Positions 45,946-58,100 of a stretch of DNA of 64,000 nucleotides are shown piece after piece. The stretch's first letter is position 1. Each line of letters begins with the position of its first letter. The stretch comes from Taxillus chinensis. Taxonomy: Eukaryota > Streptophyta > Magnoliopsida > Santalales > Loranthaceae. Position numbers and translations under genes: made by a program. The notes beneath the pieces are model-generated. The model saw only the letters and a program-made list of their open reading frames with translations. It did not search any database and was not told the origin of the DNA. The DNA is taken from the NCBI GenBank assembly GCA_023512835.1, contig CM042084.1:54167031-54231030 (forward strand). Direction: 5' to 3'.

Positions 45946-47300
45946 CTGAAAAGGGGTAAACAACAAGTAGGGGTGAGCGACAAGCTCAGTAGGTGACCCC
46001 AACACTCCACATCATGCAGACATACAAGTCTATACTACATGCTCTGTGTACTCGTGCACTATGTAGTGTGCACAATCATCGGGACTCAGCTCGCAAACAA
46101 ACATCAGGACCTAGCCTGCCCACACAGACAGCTTGTCCACGATCCTCAACAAGATCCCAGCTCAGGGCACTTAGCCCTACCACAGCGCTATATGCCCGGA
46201 CACAGTCACCACACCGTCCTGCCATCGGCGCATATGCCTGCCACGGCACAGCGCAATATGCCCGGCCACAGTCGCCACACAGGTCTGCTATCGGCGCATA
46301 TGCCTGCCCCGTCAACCACATCGCACCATCGGTGCATCACGATGAGAACCCAAACAAGTCACGGAGTCCATGCCCCAATACCTCACACCAACATACTAAC
46401 ATGAGTATGGCATGTCATTCTCAACATTTCCTTTAAAACTGTAGCCAGTCTTCACAAGTAAATCCTCAATCCTTGATTTATGAAGGAAGTACCCATAACA
46501 ACTATTTTCTTGAAATCAAAAGTCCCAGGCATTGGGTTCCCATATCATAAATAAGATAATCTGATTTTTGGGGATTTTTCTGAGATGTCTAACCCCACTT
46601 TCCAAAAATTCACCACTACGAACTTTTGGGTTTTTCCGAGATTTTACACTAAATCCCAATTTTCACATTTTGAAAGAGTGGGAATTAAGTTTTCTAGTAT
46701 TTTTCTTTGAATCCAAATGGGGGGTATTTCGTTATTTACATTGTAACTTAAGTATATACTTTGTATAATGGTTTACAATGTAAATGTCCAGTGCAGTGTA
46801 GTACAGTTGCACTGCTGCGAATACACTGCTGCTGATCCGGACTAACTGCTCAGGACTAACTGCTCCGGACTACTGATCCGGACTAATTGCTCCGGACTAC
46901 TGATCCGGACTAACTGCTCCGGACTACTGATCCGGACTAACTGCTCCGGACTACTGATCCGGACTAACTAAGCTCACGACTCCATAGGCTGCCACTACGA
47001 ACTTCGACATCTGCGGTTCGCCGGTTACCGTTCATCATCGTTTTTTGGCCAAATTTTCGTCCGGAATCAACCCAAGAACCCCCCAGGCACTCACAAATAC
47101 GCGTTTTACTAAACAGAGTACAAAATTACGTACCCAAACTGATATAGATTAGTTCTTAACCACAGATTTTATGCTAACTCATCAGATCTAACCCCAAAAT
47201 TGGGTTTCCCCCAAAACTTAGGGTTCATGCTCAAATTCATAATTCATGATAAATTCACGCATATTCCAAGACAGAATCGAAATAAGAGGTTCAAGGACAC
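45946..47300 (-). other. Predicted LTR intron in solo LTR E
   Basis: In element sense the donor is CCAAGTAG|GTGTCCTTG at 47300 and the acceptor TTTACCCCTTTTCAG|GTG at 45946, with the GCTCACCCC block at about 45967-45993. The predicted length is about 1.36 kb. The donor is less conserved than in the others. Confidence 0.55.
46815..46975 (-). repeat. CTGCTCCGGACTACTGATCCGG minisatellite in E
   Basis: A unit of about 27 bp (ACTAACTGCTCCGG plus ACTACTGATCCGG) repeats about five times. It lies inside the predicted intron and is absent from the other LTRs. Confidence 0.9.
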
Positions 47301-47784
47301 CTACTTGGAAGATTATTTGCGATCCACGAGCTCCAATCGCCCCAAAATCGCCAAAAGGAGTTCTTCACTTTCCCTCTCTCTCTCTTGCTCAAACACGCAC
47401 GCACCAAGCAAAAATAAAAGGATAATGCGGTTTCTTAATTATTTATCTGCTGTTAATAATTGGCCTCCCAAAGAATAATTGACCCGAACGCAATAATTGA
47501 CCTCCCGAGGTCACGAACTTGAAATTGAGCCCAATTACGGTCAAAACGCTTGAAATGACGAGCACCACACTAAACAGATATTATTACACCCAAAAGACCG
47601 CTCAAACGCAAAGTCAACCAATAAACCCCCGAAAAGTCAACAATCGGGTCAAATGGGGCCCCGACTCGGAATCGGGCCCAAGTATAGTCAAAATGCTCAC
47701 ATCGATGACTACACTATCATCCAGGATAGTTACATTCCCATAGAATGACTATCTCTCAAAACTACCCAAATACGAGTCTTTACA

Positions 47785-48073
47785 ACATCCTCTCCCCCCT
47801 TAAAACTTTTCGTCCTCGAAAAGAGACAACATGCGAGGAAAACAACACAAAGCAAGCCACAACACCCTAATGGGTCATACACCGCCCATTGTACACAATA
47901 AGACATAACACAATGCCACCACAATCTATAACCACATGTATTACAATCCATGGAAACATCCACGTTATAAATACCCATCTCAAGCACATTTTATTAACAC
48001 ATTCAATACAAAATAAAAGTCAAAAGTCGGAAGGAAACATAAATACACCAGCCAACAGCCCACCCCTCCACCC
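47785..48073 (-). other. Element D polypurine tract, hairpin and 3' untranslated region
   Basis: In element sense AAGGGGGGAGAGGA is at 47788-47802 and CTTTTCG-AGGA-CGAAAAG at 47806-47823. The rest is AC-rich and non-coding. The tract is separated from D's LTR by solo LTR E. Confidence 0.8.
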
Positions 48074-49210
48074 TTAAGAGTGTTCGTTCTCGAACAATTC
48101 TGGGTGTTGCTCACGCATCAAAGACTCCCGTTCCCAAGTCTCCTCCTCAATGCCACGGTGCTGCCACAGTACACGAACCAAAGGAATAACACGACCACGT
48201 AAAAGCTTCCCCCGCCGATCTAGGATACGGATAGGGGCCTCAACAACGGACATGTCATCCTCAATAGCCAATGTCCCCCAATCGATCACATGAGTGGGGT
48301 CAGGATGGTACTTCCTCAACTGGGACACGTGGAACACATTGTGCATGCGACTCAATCGCGGTGGCAATGCTAACCGATAAGCTACAGGCCCCACACGAGT
48401 TATAACTTCAAAAGGACCAATGAACCGGGGAGAGAGTTTGGAACCTCTCCCAAAGCGCCGATGTCCACGTCGTCGAAAGACACGAAGAAACACATGATCT
48501 CCCACAGAAAACTCCAAAGGTCGCTACCGCTGATCCGCATAGGAATTCTGCCGACTCTGAGCTGATAACAACCGCTGACGAATCAACTTAACCTTCTCGG
48601 TAGCCTCTTGAACCAACTGTGGTCCCAAGAGAGCTGTTTCCCCCACTTCGGTCCAACACAAAGGTGATCGACACAGCTATCCATACAATGCCTCAAAAGG
48701 AGCCATCCCAATGGATGCTTGATAAGCGTTGTTGTAGGCAAACTCCACCAAAGGAAGGTGAGTTGCCCACGAACCCCAAAATCTAACACACAGGCCCGTA
48801 ACATGTCCTCCAAAGTTTGATTCGTCCTCTCTGTCTGGCTGTCAGTCTCAGGGTGAAAGGCTGTACTCAAGTTAAGCTTTGTCCCCATAGCCTCCTGCAA
48901 GCCTGCCCAAAAATGAGAAGTAAACCGCGAATCCCTGTTGGACACAATTGATGATGGTACCCCATGCAGTCGCACGACCTCGTTCACATACAGCTGACTT
49001 AAGGCCCCGATGGAATCTCGCTCGCGAACGGAAGAAAATGGGCCGACTTAGTCGTCTGGTCCACAATCACCCAAATCATGTCCTTCCGCCCAACGGTGGG
49101 TGGAAGTCCGGTTACAAAGTCCATCGCTATGTGGTCCCACTTCCACTCGGCTCGGCAACGGGGTAACATGCCCGCCGGCCTCTGGTGCTTAGCTTCCACT
49201 TGTTGACACG
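48074..49210 (-). pseudogene. pol: Element D pol, 3' part: integrase core to chromodomain (broken)
   Basis: From the copia2 junction this reads the integrase core ([52 protein letters not shown]). It then has the open C-terminal part from 48517 ([35 protein letters not shown]). The chromodomain-like end ([34 protein letters not shown]) has its natural stop at 48074. Frameshifts lie near 49010, 48780 and 48520, and VSDRD is changed to VSNRD, which removes a catalytic Asp. The upstream part of the same gene resumes at 61989. Confidence 0.88.
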
Positions 49211-50534
49211 TGATGGTCCCTTGGAGCCTAGGGGGGGTGAATAGGCTCTTATCGAAACTCTTTTCTTTCTCTTAAGACACAAACACTTATCTAGTTAAGT
49301 GATATAATCACTTGCGAAAGATAACCAGGATAATGGAAGTATTTTGTTTTATTATCACAAGATAAATACAACAAAATAGAAGCAAGACTCTCTTACACTC
49401 TGTTTACAAATGAACTCATATCCGGCCAAATTCTATCTCCCAAAATTAAAGCCGCTTGTGCATACACAAGGGTTAATCTTTGCTTACAAATGCACATGCG
49501 CGCTCTTCTACACAAATGTACAAGTATGAATATTTATACAAAACATTCCTAAGAGACAACCTTGGAACTTGTAGTTCCGGAATGCGTTCAGCACTAACTA
49601 TCCCTCGATAATCTCTCTGCCTTGACTGTTGCGGTTTGTGGAGCTCAAGATCTTGGGTTTGAAGAGTATAAGTGCGTTTGTGAGTTCCCAAATACAATTA
49701 AGGTTGTGTCAACATATCCGGGTGATCCACGTGTAAGATTCTTCAGGTTCTCAACGAGTTTGTCTTACATCGGGACACCTCGAGCTGATAACTTTAAATG
49801 CGGTTGAGTTGAAGCCGATCTTCTTGGTCCGGTGTAATTTTCCTTACTCCGTAGCTAATGAAGCTCGGAACCTTACTCCGTGTCAGTGATTGCTTACTCC
49901 GTATCTATTTGGTACTGGAATCCTTAGTCCGTGCCAGCGCTTCCTTACTCCGCATGTAAGTTCCTTACTCCGTATGTAAATTCCTTACTCTGTATGTAAG
50001 TTCCTTACTCCGGGCGAGTCTTAAAGGGTCGGATGACTTATTCCATATCAGTGCTTCCTTACTCCGTATGTAAGTTCCTTACTCCGTATGTAAATTCCTT
50101 ACTCCGTATGTAAGTTCCTTACTCCGTATGAGTAAGTTGTCCGGATTCCTTATTCCGCATCTAGTTTGTTTACTCCGTGCTAATAAAGGCTCGAATCCTT
50201 ATTCCGCATCAATACTTCCTTACTCCGCATTAGTTTGACTAGGTCTGTTTGAGGTACTTAAGAACATATTCCGCAATCCGTAGCTTTTAAGTTCTTAGTC
50301 CGCACGAATGTTCCTTATTCCGTATGTATTAATGACTTGGTTATTTACCAAGTGTTTGACGACACTCACTCTTGTCCGGATCAGGATTATGTATCCTGTC
50401 CTTAGCTTTGCTCTCACGAGTGCATCTCCGGATTAATAACACATCTTCTGCAACAATCAAATAAACATAAAAGATCTCAGATCAAATTACATAAGGCTTT
50501 ATCAGCATTATCCAAATTCTGGTTTGATCCAACA
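49211..50534 (-). repeat. 3' LTR of copia2
   Basis: In element sense it runs from TGTTGGATCAAACC to GGGACCATCA. It holds an array of TACGGAGTAAGGAA-type units (about 49840-50320). Confidence 0.95.
49840..50330 (-). repeat. CTTACTCCGTATGTAAGTTC array in the copia2 3' LTR
   Basis: More than a dozen units of TTCCTTACTCCGTATGTAA and relatives, in two runs of about 20-bp periodicity separated by a GGGCGAGTC segment. The same arrangement is in the 5' LTR at about 61290-61770. Read in element sense each unit is TTACATACGGAGTAAGGAA. Confidence 0.9.
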
Positions 50535-50832
50535 ATCTCCCCCAATTATGGATATGCCCAAACCCTTTGTAATCCGATCCTGGTTAGCAGGCAAAAAGAT
50601 AACATACGAATATACATCACAACCAATTTCATTTAACAAAGAACTAAGTACAATTCAGCCTTAATACAAGATTTTCACTAAGCTACATAAGGCTTACTAT
50701 ACTTGAAGATCATAGTTGCGCCTTCTCTCTAAGCTCCATTGTCTGGCTTCATCGTATAAGTAGTGTGTTGGCTCCACGATTTGTCCACGATCAAAAATGA
50801 CTTGATGAAGTAACAAGACAAAGGCTCCATGA
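50535..50832 (-). other. copia2 polypurine tract and 3' untranslated region
   Basis: In element sense ATTGGGGGAGAT directly precedes the 3' LTR (50535-50546). The remaining stretch up to the aORF stop is non-coding. Confidence 0.85.
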
Positions 50833-53463
50833 CTATCTCCATCCTGGCGTTGTGGCACTTGCTTCTTGCCCCGAATGTCGCCTTGACTTCTTGGTTGGAC
50901 CCAAGGGTGTGATACCCAACTCTTCATATAAACCGGCTTTCTTCACAGCCTTCGGTCGACTGAGACACGGTGGTTCCCATTGATTCTTTCTTACAAAGTG
51001 CTCCACTATCCGATGAAAGTCAATGAGAATCATTTGCTTGGGTCGAATCATGAAGACGACCATCATGAAGTGTGGCGTCATGATCCGATACGGAATGAGG
51101 ATAGTTGAGAGAGTTTTCCATGGCTTGCTATCCTCAGCAATTTCGTCGATGAAGGACTGAATTAGATCCACACTGGGAAGATAGCCTTCATTCCAACACG
51201 GCAGAACTTCAAACAGGTGCCCGTCCGTGTATAGAGATGGAAACAGCCTCATCTCCATTTTAGCAGCCCTCAAGAAGTTGTCAATGTCTTCTATAGTAAA
51301 GAGTCCTTTCTCCAAACAAAGAGTCTGAATGTCGTCCGGGGAGAAAGGGTACATTTTAGAAAGACATTTTCTCTCAGTAGAAGACGCTGCATATGACTTC
51401 ATTGCTTTGCGAACACTTCCATCCGCATCAGAAGGGTCAAACGCCGCATATGATGGGAGGAAGGTGTCGACTGCGGATGAGGAGGATGGAGGAGGAGTTG
51501 GAGCTGCAGTAGAGGAGCTTGGTTGAGAGAAGCGACTTCGTTTGGGAATTCTAACTCCCTGAAGCACTGAAGTGGCAGACCGCTTCTCAGTCCGAGTAGA
51601 TGGTTGTGGTGCAGAAGGAGCAGACGGATCAGATGACACTTTCTCCCCCGGTTTGGCAGATCGCCGGGAAGCAACGGGAGGACGAGCCATCGTGTGCGCC
51701 AGGTCCGCGAAGGAGGTAGACAATGAATGGACGGACGAGGTGACGAGATCCATTTTCTGCTCCATTGAAGTGGAGGAGTCAGTGAGAGCGGAGAGGAGTT
51801 GGGCGCCGAGGGCATCAACCTTGGCAGCGATGGTGGAAATTTGGGCGCTTTGAGCTTGGGCGTGTCGGTCCAGCTGGGCGGAAAGCACAGCGTCGGAGTG
51901 GACCGTGCCAAAAGAGGCACGCCCAAGGACCAACTCCGGAGCTTTGGAGGACTCCCCCGCATGAACAGGAGTAGGAGTGCGTTGGGCAGAGGAGTCCGCA
52001 GGAGTAGCAGCAGCAGAAGGGGTATCCGGAGCATCAGAGGCATCCGGAGCAGCTGAGGCATCCGGAGCATTGGAGGCATCCGGAGCAATGGACCCGCTTT
52101 GACCAGATGAGTCAACCACGGGAATCGCGGTAGCAGGAGAAGAGGGGCCAGCCTTAGTAGGAGAAGGACCCCTGGCGGAATGTGCTGGGCTGGAGGGAGT
52201 AGTGAACGCCACATCTGGAATGGAGGCCGGCGTAAGAAAGCCGTGATCCAAGTTCCAGATGATTATTGTCTCCGGGGATTGGGTATGGCGTGTGTAAAAC
52301 ACCCGGAGATCGTTGTCAGGAATGGAGGCAGTGTGGGCAAGGCTAAAACGGAGCCATAGGTCCGTTAAGGTGTCGGCGGAGAGATGGTCAAGGTAATCTC
52401 GGGGTTGAGGTAGGGGAGGCAAAGGGGCTTCCGGAGAAGAGGCCGGGACATCAGCAGTGGCGGCCGCAACAGCGGTATCAACCGCGGCAGCAACAGCGGA
52501 GGAGGAGGGAGTGGGGACATCCGCAGCAGAGGGGGCTGAGGAAACAGCTTTAGGAGCACTGCACTGAGATGGCCCTGCAACCTCGGATGGGTCGGCACGA
52601 ACACTGTGCTGGGAGGCCCGAGAATGAGAGGGTGCTGCAACGGACCGAATCTGGGAGGATTGGGGTGCAGAACTGATGTCAGGGGCTTGGTTGTCGGAGG
52701 GGTCACCAACAGAACTGCCTTGTTGTTCCGAGGCAGGGAGTATGCGGAGAGCTGCAGATGCTCGGCGTGCTGTCATGTTCCCATCCGGCGTAAGATAACG
52801 AAGGTAATAAGCCGGAGGAAATGAAACGAAGATCATATCGGGCGAAATGGTCCGGATTAAGATGCCGAAGACAATGCTCGAGGATATGCCTGAAGGAATG
52901 GTTCTTGGGACCATTCCAGAAGCAACCGAAACAAGAACATCCCCCAATCCATCGGAAGACCTTCAAAAACGCCGTACATGGCCAGGAGAAGGTCGTACGG
53001 AACGAGTCGAGGGCGGATGTGCGAGCCGATGAGCATCGACTCAAGATGGTCGCCATACATCGATAGCGACCTTGGAAGGATTTCACCTTGTATTCCTTGC
53101 CTTTTTGTGTGCAACCCATAGAAGCCGCCATGGGATCGGCATCCGGGCGCTATGGTTCACCAAGAGGTAGGTGGAGAGCGGCGCGGAGAACGGCCGAGTG
53201 ATGATGATGGATTCACCGCGGACATAAGAGGTTATGGAATCGGTGGTGCAGCGAATCCGTTGGTAATACTCAATGATGTCGTCGATAAGAAGATCGACGG
53301 GATTGGAGATCAGGTTGAGTATATGCGAGGCTTCAAGGAGAGGGCGAAGCTGGAAAAACCAATCCGGAGGATTAGAGACAACATTCCAATCAACCGGGAT
53401 GGCCAGGATTAACGCCTGGAAAGAGATATTCGGGTGCCATTGCAGATGAAATTTGAAGGACAA
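50833..53463 (-). pseudogene. copia2 aORF: extra ORF of unknown function downstream of pol
   Basis: The homology runs 2.6 kb. The N-terminal third matches the copia1 aORF (DWFFQLRPLLEASHILNLI, VDLLIDDIIEYYQRI, YVRGESIIITR, then YDLLLAMYGVFEGLP and MDWGMFLFRLL) but has at least three frameshifts and a stop between 53200 and 52860. From about 52890 a long frame is open to 50833. It has a TPDGNMTARRAS segment, then about 450 residues rich in Ala, Pro and Ser (PDAS repeats, 51990-52090), with a basic KRSRF patch near 51540. A compact C-terminal region of about 170 residues follows (MYPFSPDDIQTLCLEKGLF, FIDEIAEDSKPW, ILIPYRIMTPHFMMVVFMI, ILIDFHRIVEHFV). The N-terminal part resembles the plant putative transposon protein domain (from memory). 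I do not recognise the C-terminal domain. There is no clear signal peptide or fusion motif. Confidence 0.7.
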
Positions 53464-55111
53464 GAGGAAAGGTGAGGTCTTGGCGATGGAAGGAGCAACG
53501 AGAGGTTTAGGGATTTAAAATGAGCAATACTCGTGCTGTGCAGGAATGATCAGAACATATAAGACCGAGTCCACTAATGTCAGCGGGTCTAGGAATTGGC
53601 GAGTGAAATAGGGACCCGCTTGACAGTGATGTCATGAGTCCGGATATCGATGCGCCTCCGAATGAAACGATGTCGTGGAGACCGCATGACTAAGTAAGTG
53701 TAACACTGGTTGCCATCCAAAGAAGTGTGTGTGCATCCCGAGATTTGCATTTAATGAATCATCATGATTCCTCCTCAAAAGCACGCGACATATAGGAAGA
53801 CTTGGATTGTCGCAATTAAACTATGTCGGAGTCCGGAGGAATGAACCGACAATCATCCGTAGTAAATAATAGTCGAGGAAGAGTATCCGGATGAAAAGTT
53901 GACCGTGTCCGTAGTAGACGAGTTCGATGAGAGAGTAAAGTAGATTCCTTTGCGATCAATAAATCGAAGAGAAGAGAAGTACCACAACACTTCAAATCCA
54001 AGACTATGGACTAGATTTATCGATACGGTTGCAAAGAGAATCTGAACCGTAGCTAAAGAAAAAAATGAACCGAAAATACAAAAGCTTAACAGGCAAGGAT
54101 TAGTACGGATTAGGGAAAATAATCGGTGAAAAACGACATAATCCGAACTAATGAGAAATAGAACTTATGCATTCCAGAGATGTAAGAGACATATACATAC
54201 GTGAGAATGAGCAATATTACTAAATCAGGGCATATGTTAGATAACCATACACAAGTTCATATAGGTCAACATAACTGAACCGTCTTGCCGAACAACGTAG
54301 CTAAGATTAATTAAAGATCATATGATTTGGCCAATTTAGGATTCATGAGTGAAAAATGTGGAAGCGAACACATGTCAAAAGTAAGCAGGTGATTAGCCGA
54401 TTAAAATGCATGGTTGAAGAAAGAAAATACATCCAAGCATGCCACTTTTCTGACCCTAAACAACATGTCCAGCTGATCCAGGAAGTAAAAGTTTAGAGGA
54501 GGGAGTATCCGAGACATATTAGGGGTTCATTATTGCTCCCCCGTAGATCATTTAATCCTCTCAATGAAGAGCTCCCCCTCAAATAGACAGCCAGGAAAGA
54601 GGTCATGAGACATATACGGGGGGTATTACTGAATAATATATAAAGCATTTTCTTCCCCGTAGATTTTGCAATCCTCTCGGTTGACATTTCCGGTTTGTAG
54701 AATTCAGCACTGTCTATCTTTTTAGGAAACTATACTTCAGAAGCTGACCAGACTGCGATTGAGTGTTCATCCACCAGGCATTCCGAGCTAACCCATTTCA
54801 TTTCTTCAACTATACATGTTAATAGAGTAATCTAAATGAACATGCTATTGTCATGTGGTGTTTAGTGGAAATTAAGATCATGAAACCAGAAGGAGGTAAA
54901 TCATATAAACTTTAATCATGTTAGCTTAAACGACTTCAGTCGGGAAACACAAGCATCCTCCCATAATGAAGTTGATATTAATATCAGAAGCATGAAGCCG
55001 TTAATCAGTAAGTATGATTAGCATTAAAATCAGTATGTATCTTCCACTTTCAATAAAAGCACAATGCATGTTCTGATAGTAAGTACACTGTTGGGCAAAT
55101 TAAAGGTGAAA
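53464..55111 (-). other. copia2 spacer between pol and aORF
   Basis: It is non-coding and conserved with the copia1 spacer. Two copies of a GAGGAT-(7-8 bases)-TCTACGGGG segment lie at about 54541-54565 and 54655-54684, each with a purine run. A small frame near 54001-53816 has DLKCCGTS and AKES, also in copia1. Confidence 0.7.
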
Positions 55112-58100
55112 CTATACAAAAAAGTCGAGCATACCTAAACGGAAGAGTAGTTCAGAGAATCTTGCATCAGGTAGGGGCTTTGTAAAAATGTCGGCCAGTT
55201 GATCTTCAGTAGCAACGTGTTCTAGTGAGATGTGACTTTTAAGAACATGATCACGTATGAAGTGATACCGGACTTCAATATGCTTCGTCTTAGGATGCAT
55301 GATAGGATTGTTGCTGATAGCAATACCACTTGTGCTCTTCCTGTCGATGCGACATCCAAATAAGTCGGCATCGAGTATCCAGGATAAGGTGAAGTTGGAC
55401 TCCTTTGGGTACCAGAGTCCCAAATTCATCGTTCCCTTGAGATACCTTATTATCTCGTTTAACATGAAGCATATGTGACTCCTTGGGATTCGCCTGGTAT
55501 CGTGCACGTATGCAAGTTGCAAACATAATGTCTGGGCGACTTGTTGTGAAGATACGGCAAGGATCCAATCATCCCTCTCGTAGTCGATCACATTTCCTGA
55601 TATGCCGTCAACATCCAGATCTAACTTGGCACCGACAGCATGGGAGTTTTGACGGAGATGAACCTTCCATACCAAACTTCTTAATAAGATCGCGAGTGTA
55701 CTTTGCTTGATTAATGAAGATTCCTTCCTTTAATTGTTTAACTTTTATTCCAAGGAAGTAGGACGGTTCTCCCATCATGCTCATCTCAAACTTGCTTATC
55801 ATCAACTTGGCAAACTCTTCACAAAGCTTCGGATTCGTTGATCCGAAAATGATATCATCCACGTATATTTGTACGATCAGAGTGTGTCCTTTCTCTTTTT
55901 GTAGAAATAGGGTGGTGTCTATCTTCCCTTTTTGGAAGTTGTGAGCAAGTAGGAATTTTGACAGTGTGTCGTACCAGGCTCTTGGAGCTTGCTTCAAACC
56001 ATATAAAGCTTTCCGAAGCTTGTAGACAAGATGTCTGCCTTAGGTTCAATGAAGCCGGGAGGTTGTTCAACGTACACCTCCTCTTGAAGATCTCCATTCA
56101 GGAATGTGCTCTTGACGTCCATTTGATAAACTATGAAGTTTTCATATGAAGCATACGCCAGAAACATTCGGATTGCCTCAAGTCTTGCTACCGGAGCAAA
56201 GGTCTCATCATAATCTATTCCTTCTTCTTGACAATACCCTTTGGCTACCAGTCTGGCTTTGTTCCGGATTACTATTCCATCCGTATCAAGCTTGTTCCGG
56301 AACACCCATTTAACGCCAATGACTTGCTGAGACTTAGGCCTTGGTACTAAGGTCCACACATTATTTCTCTTAAATTGATTCAGCTCTTCTTGCATGTCTT
56401 CTATCCAATTCGAATCCTGAAGAGCTTCATCTACCACCTTTGGTTCTATTTGAGATAGAAAACACGAGTAAAGACTCATGTTGGAGGTAGCTGCTCTTGT
56501 TCTTACACCAATAGTAGGATCATCAATCACTTGATCTGAGGGATGGTTTCGAGTCCATCTATAATTCTGTGCATGTGATGGATGATCTTGAACAATTTGA
56601 AGCTCTTCCAGATTAAGCGGTTTAGTTGTATCCGCTGGTTGAGCTTCGTCCGGACTAGATGTTTCCGAATTGAGAGGTATGGTTGAACTAGATGGTTCTT
56701 CAACACTGTTTCTTTCAGTGTTAACTAGTCCAGACGGACTTGAAGGTGCTCCGAAACTTTGGGTATCCGTAGGAGTATATCCGGAGCTAAATGGTAGTCC
56801 GGAGTCCGAGTCATCCGTAGCATCATCCATATAATTTCTTTGTGCTTCGCTGATGCCACGTGGTTGGTCAAGATGTGTAACAGGAACATTCATAAACTTT
56901 GAATAATCGACGTTGCTGTCCATGACCTGCACATTAGAACTTGAAGAACCGACTTTTGACCAATCAAGGTTAGTTTCATCAAAGGTCACATGGATAGATT
57001 CTTCAACTTTAAAAAGTTTTCTATTGAAGACCCGATAAGCTTTGCTATGAAATGAGTACCCGACAAAGATCCCATCATCAGATTTTGGTTCAAATTTATT
57101 CCGGGGTTCTTTGCCGTTGTTCAGTATATAGCAAGTACACCCAAAGGCTCTGAAATGTGAAATTGAAGGCTTTCGTCCTCTCCACATTTCATAGGGTGTT
57201 TTCATGGTAGATTTATTTATTAGAGTTCTGTTTTGAACATAGCAGGCAGTGGACACAGCTTCAGCCCATAGACTAAGAGGAAGCATTGCCCTTGCTAACA
57301 TAGATCTGCCAGCCTCGACTAAAGTGCGATTCTTGCGCTCAGCTACTCCATTTTGTTGAGGAGTTCTGGGCGCAGAGAAGTCATGCTGTATGCCCTGTTC
57401 AGAACAATATGATCTCATTTCTAAAAAGTCAAATTCTGTACCATGATCACTCTTGATGCCCTTTATGCTCAGTCCTTGTGAGTTGCTTATCCAGTTGAAG
57501 AGATCTACTAGATGCTCAAGTGTTTGATCCTTTGATTTCAGGAACATCACCCATGTGTATCTGGTGAAATCATCGATAACCACTAGGGTATATCTCGCAC
57601 CAGCTAGTGACGGAACAGATATAGGACCACATAGGTCCATATGAAGAAGTTATAGAGGAGCAGTTATTAAATTAACTGATTTGCTCTTAAAGCTATGTTT
57701 GGTCTGTTTGCCCAATTGGCATTCTCGACAGAGAGAGTCTCTGGAGAACTTGAGTTTAGGTAGACCAGTGACAAGATCAAGTGATGCTAATTTAGACGAA
57801 GTCTTAAAGTTTAAATGTGCGCATCGCTTGTGCCATAGCCAACTATCTTCATCTGATGCTTTAGTGAGGAAGCATACAGGGTCAGAAGAATTATTTCTTA
57901 AGACCACTTGAGTAAATGTCCCCATCTCTTGATCCGGATAGCTTAACTTCTCCAGGATAAGTTTTCTCTTCTTGTACAGTGTTGGACAAAAAAGGAAACA
58001 AGAAATCCTTTGTCACATAAATTACTCACACTTAGCAAATTATGCTTTAAACCTTCGACTAGTGCAACTCTAGTGATTGATACACAGCCGTTAGTTAAGG

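Larger units (their letters stand above)
45587..47784 (-). mobile_element. Solo LTR E, target duplication ACATC, at D's LTR/polypurine-tract junction
   Basis: ACATC occurs at 45582-45586 and 47785-47789. The first three bases of the left copy are the end of D's LTR. E's outer bases are CGTCACGCC on the plus-strand left (normally TGTCACGCC) and TCTTTACA on the right. It lacks the palindromes and the G-box module. Confidence 0.85.

Noticed and set aside
45587..47784. E as part of a long composite D LTR
   Set aside because: The ACATC duplication on both sides, its own TG/CA-like ends and a second conserved splice-block set show an independent solo LTR.
49840..50330. CRISPR-like array of short repeats
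   Set aside because: The CTTACTCCG units are irregular, without unique spacers of constant length, and sit in a plant LTR present in two copies.
51399..52214. Overlapping 271-codon Leu/Pro-rich frame on the same strand as the aORF
   Set aside because: It is the shifted reading of the Ala/Pro/Ser-rich aORF linker; low-complexity GC-rich coding sequence gives such shadows.
50833..52947. The 704-codon frame as a full-length gene starting at 52947
   Set aside because: Homology to copia1 shows the protein begins upstream in other frames; the ATG at 52947 and its first about 25 residues are a frameshift product.
50833..53463. aORF as an envelope glycoprotein gene
   Set aside because: The position fits the SIRE-type envelope-like ORF, but I see no signal peptide, cleavage site or clear transmembrane helix.
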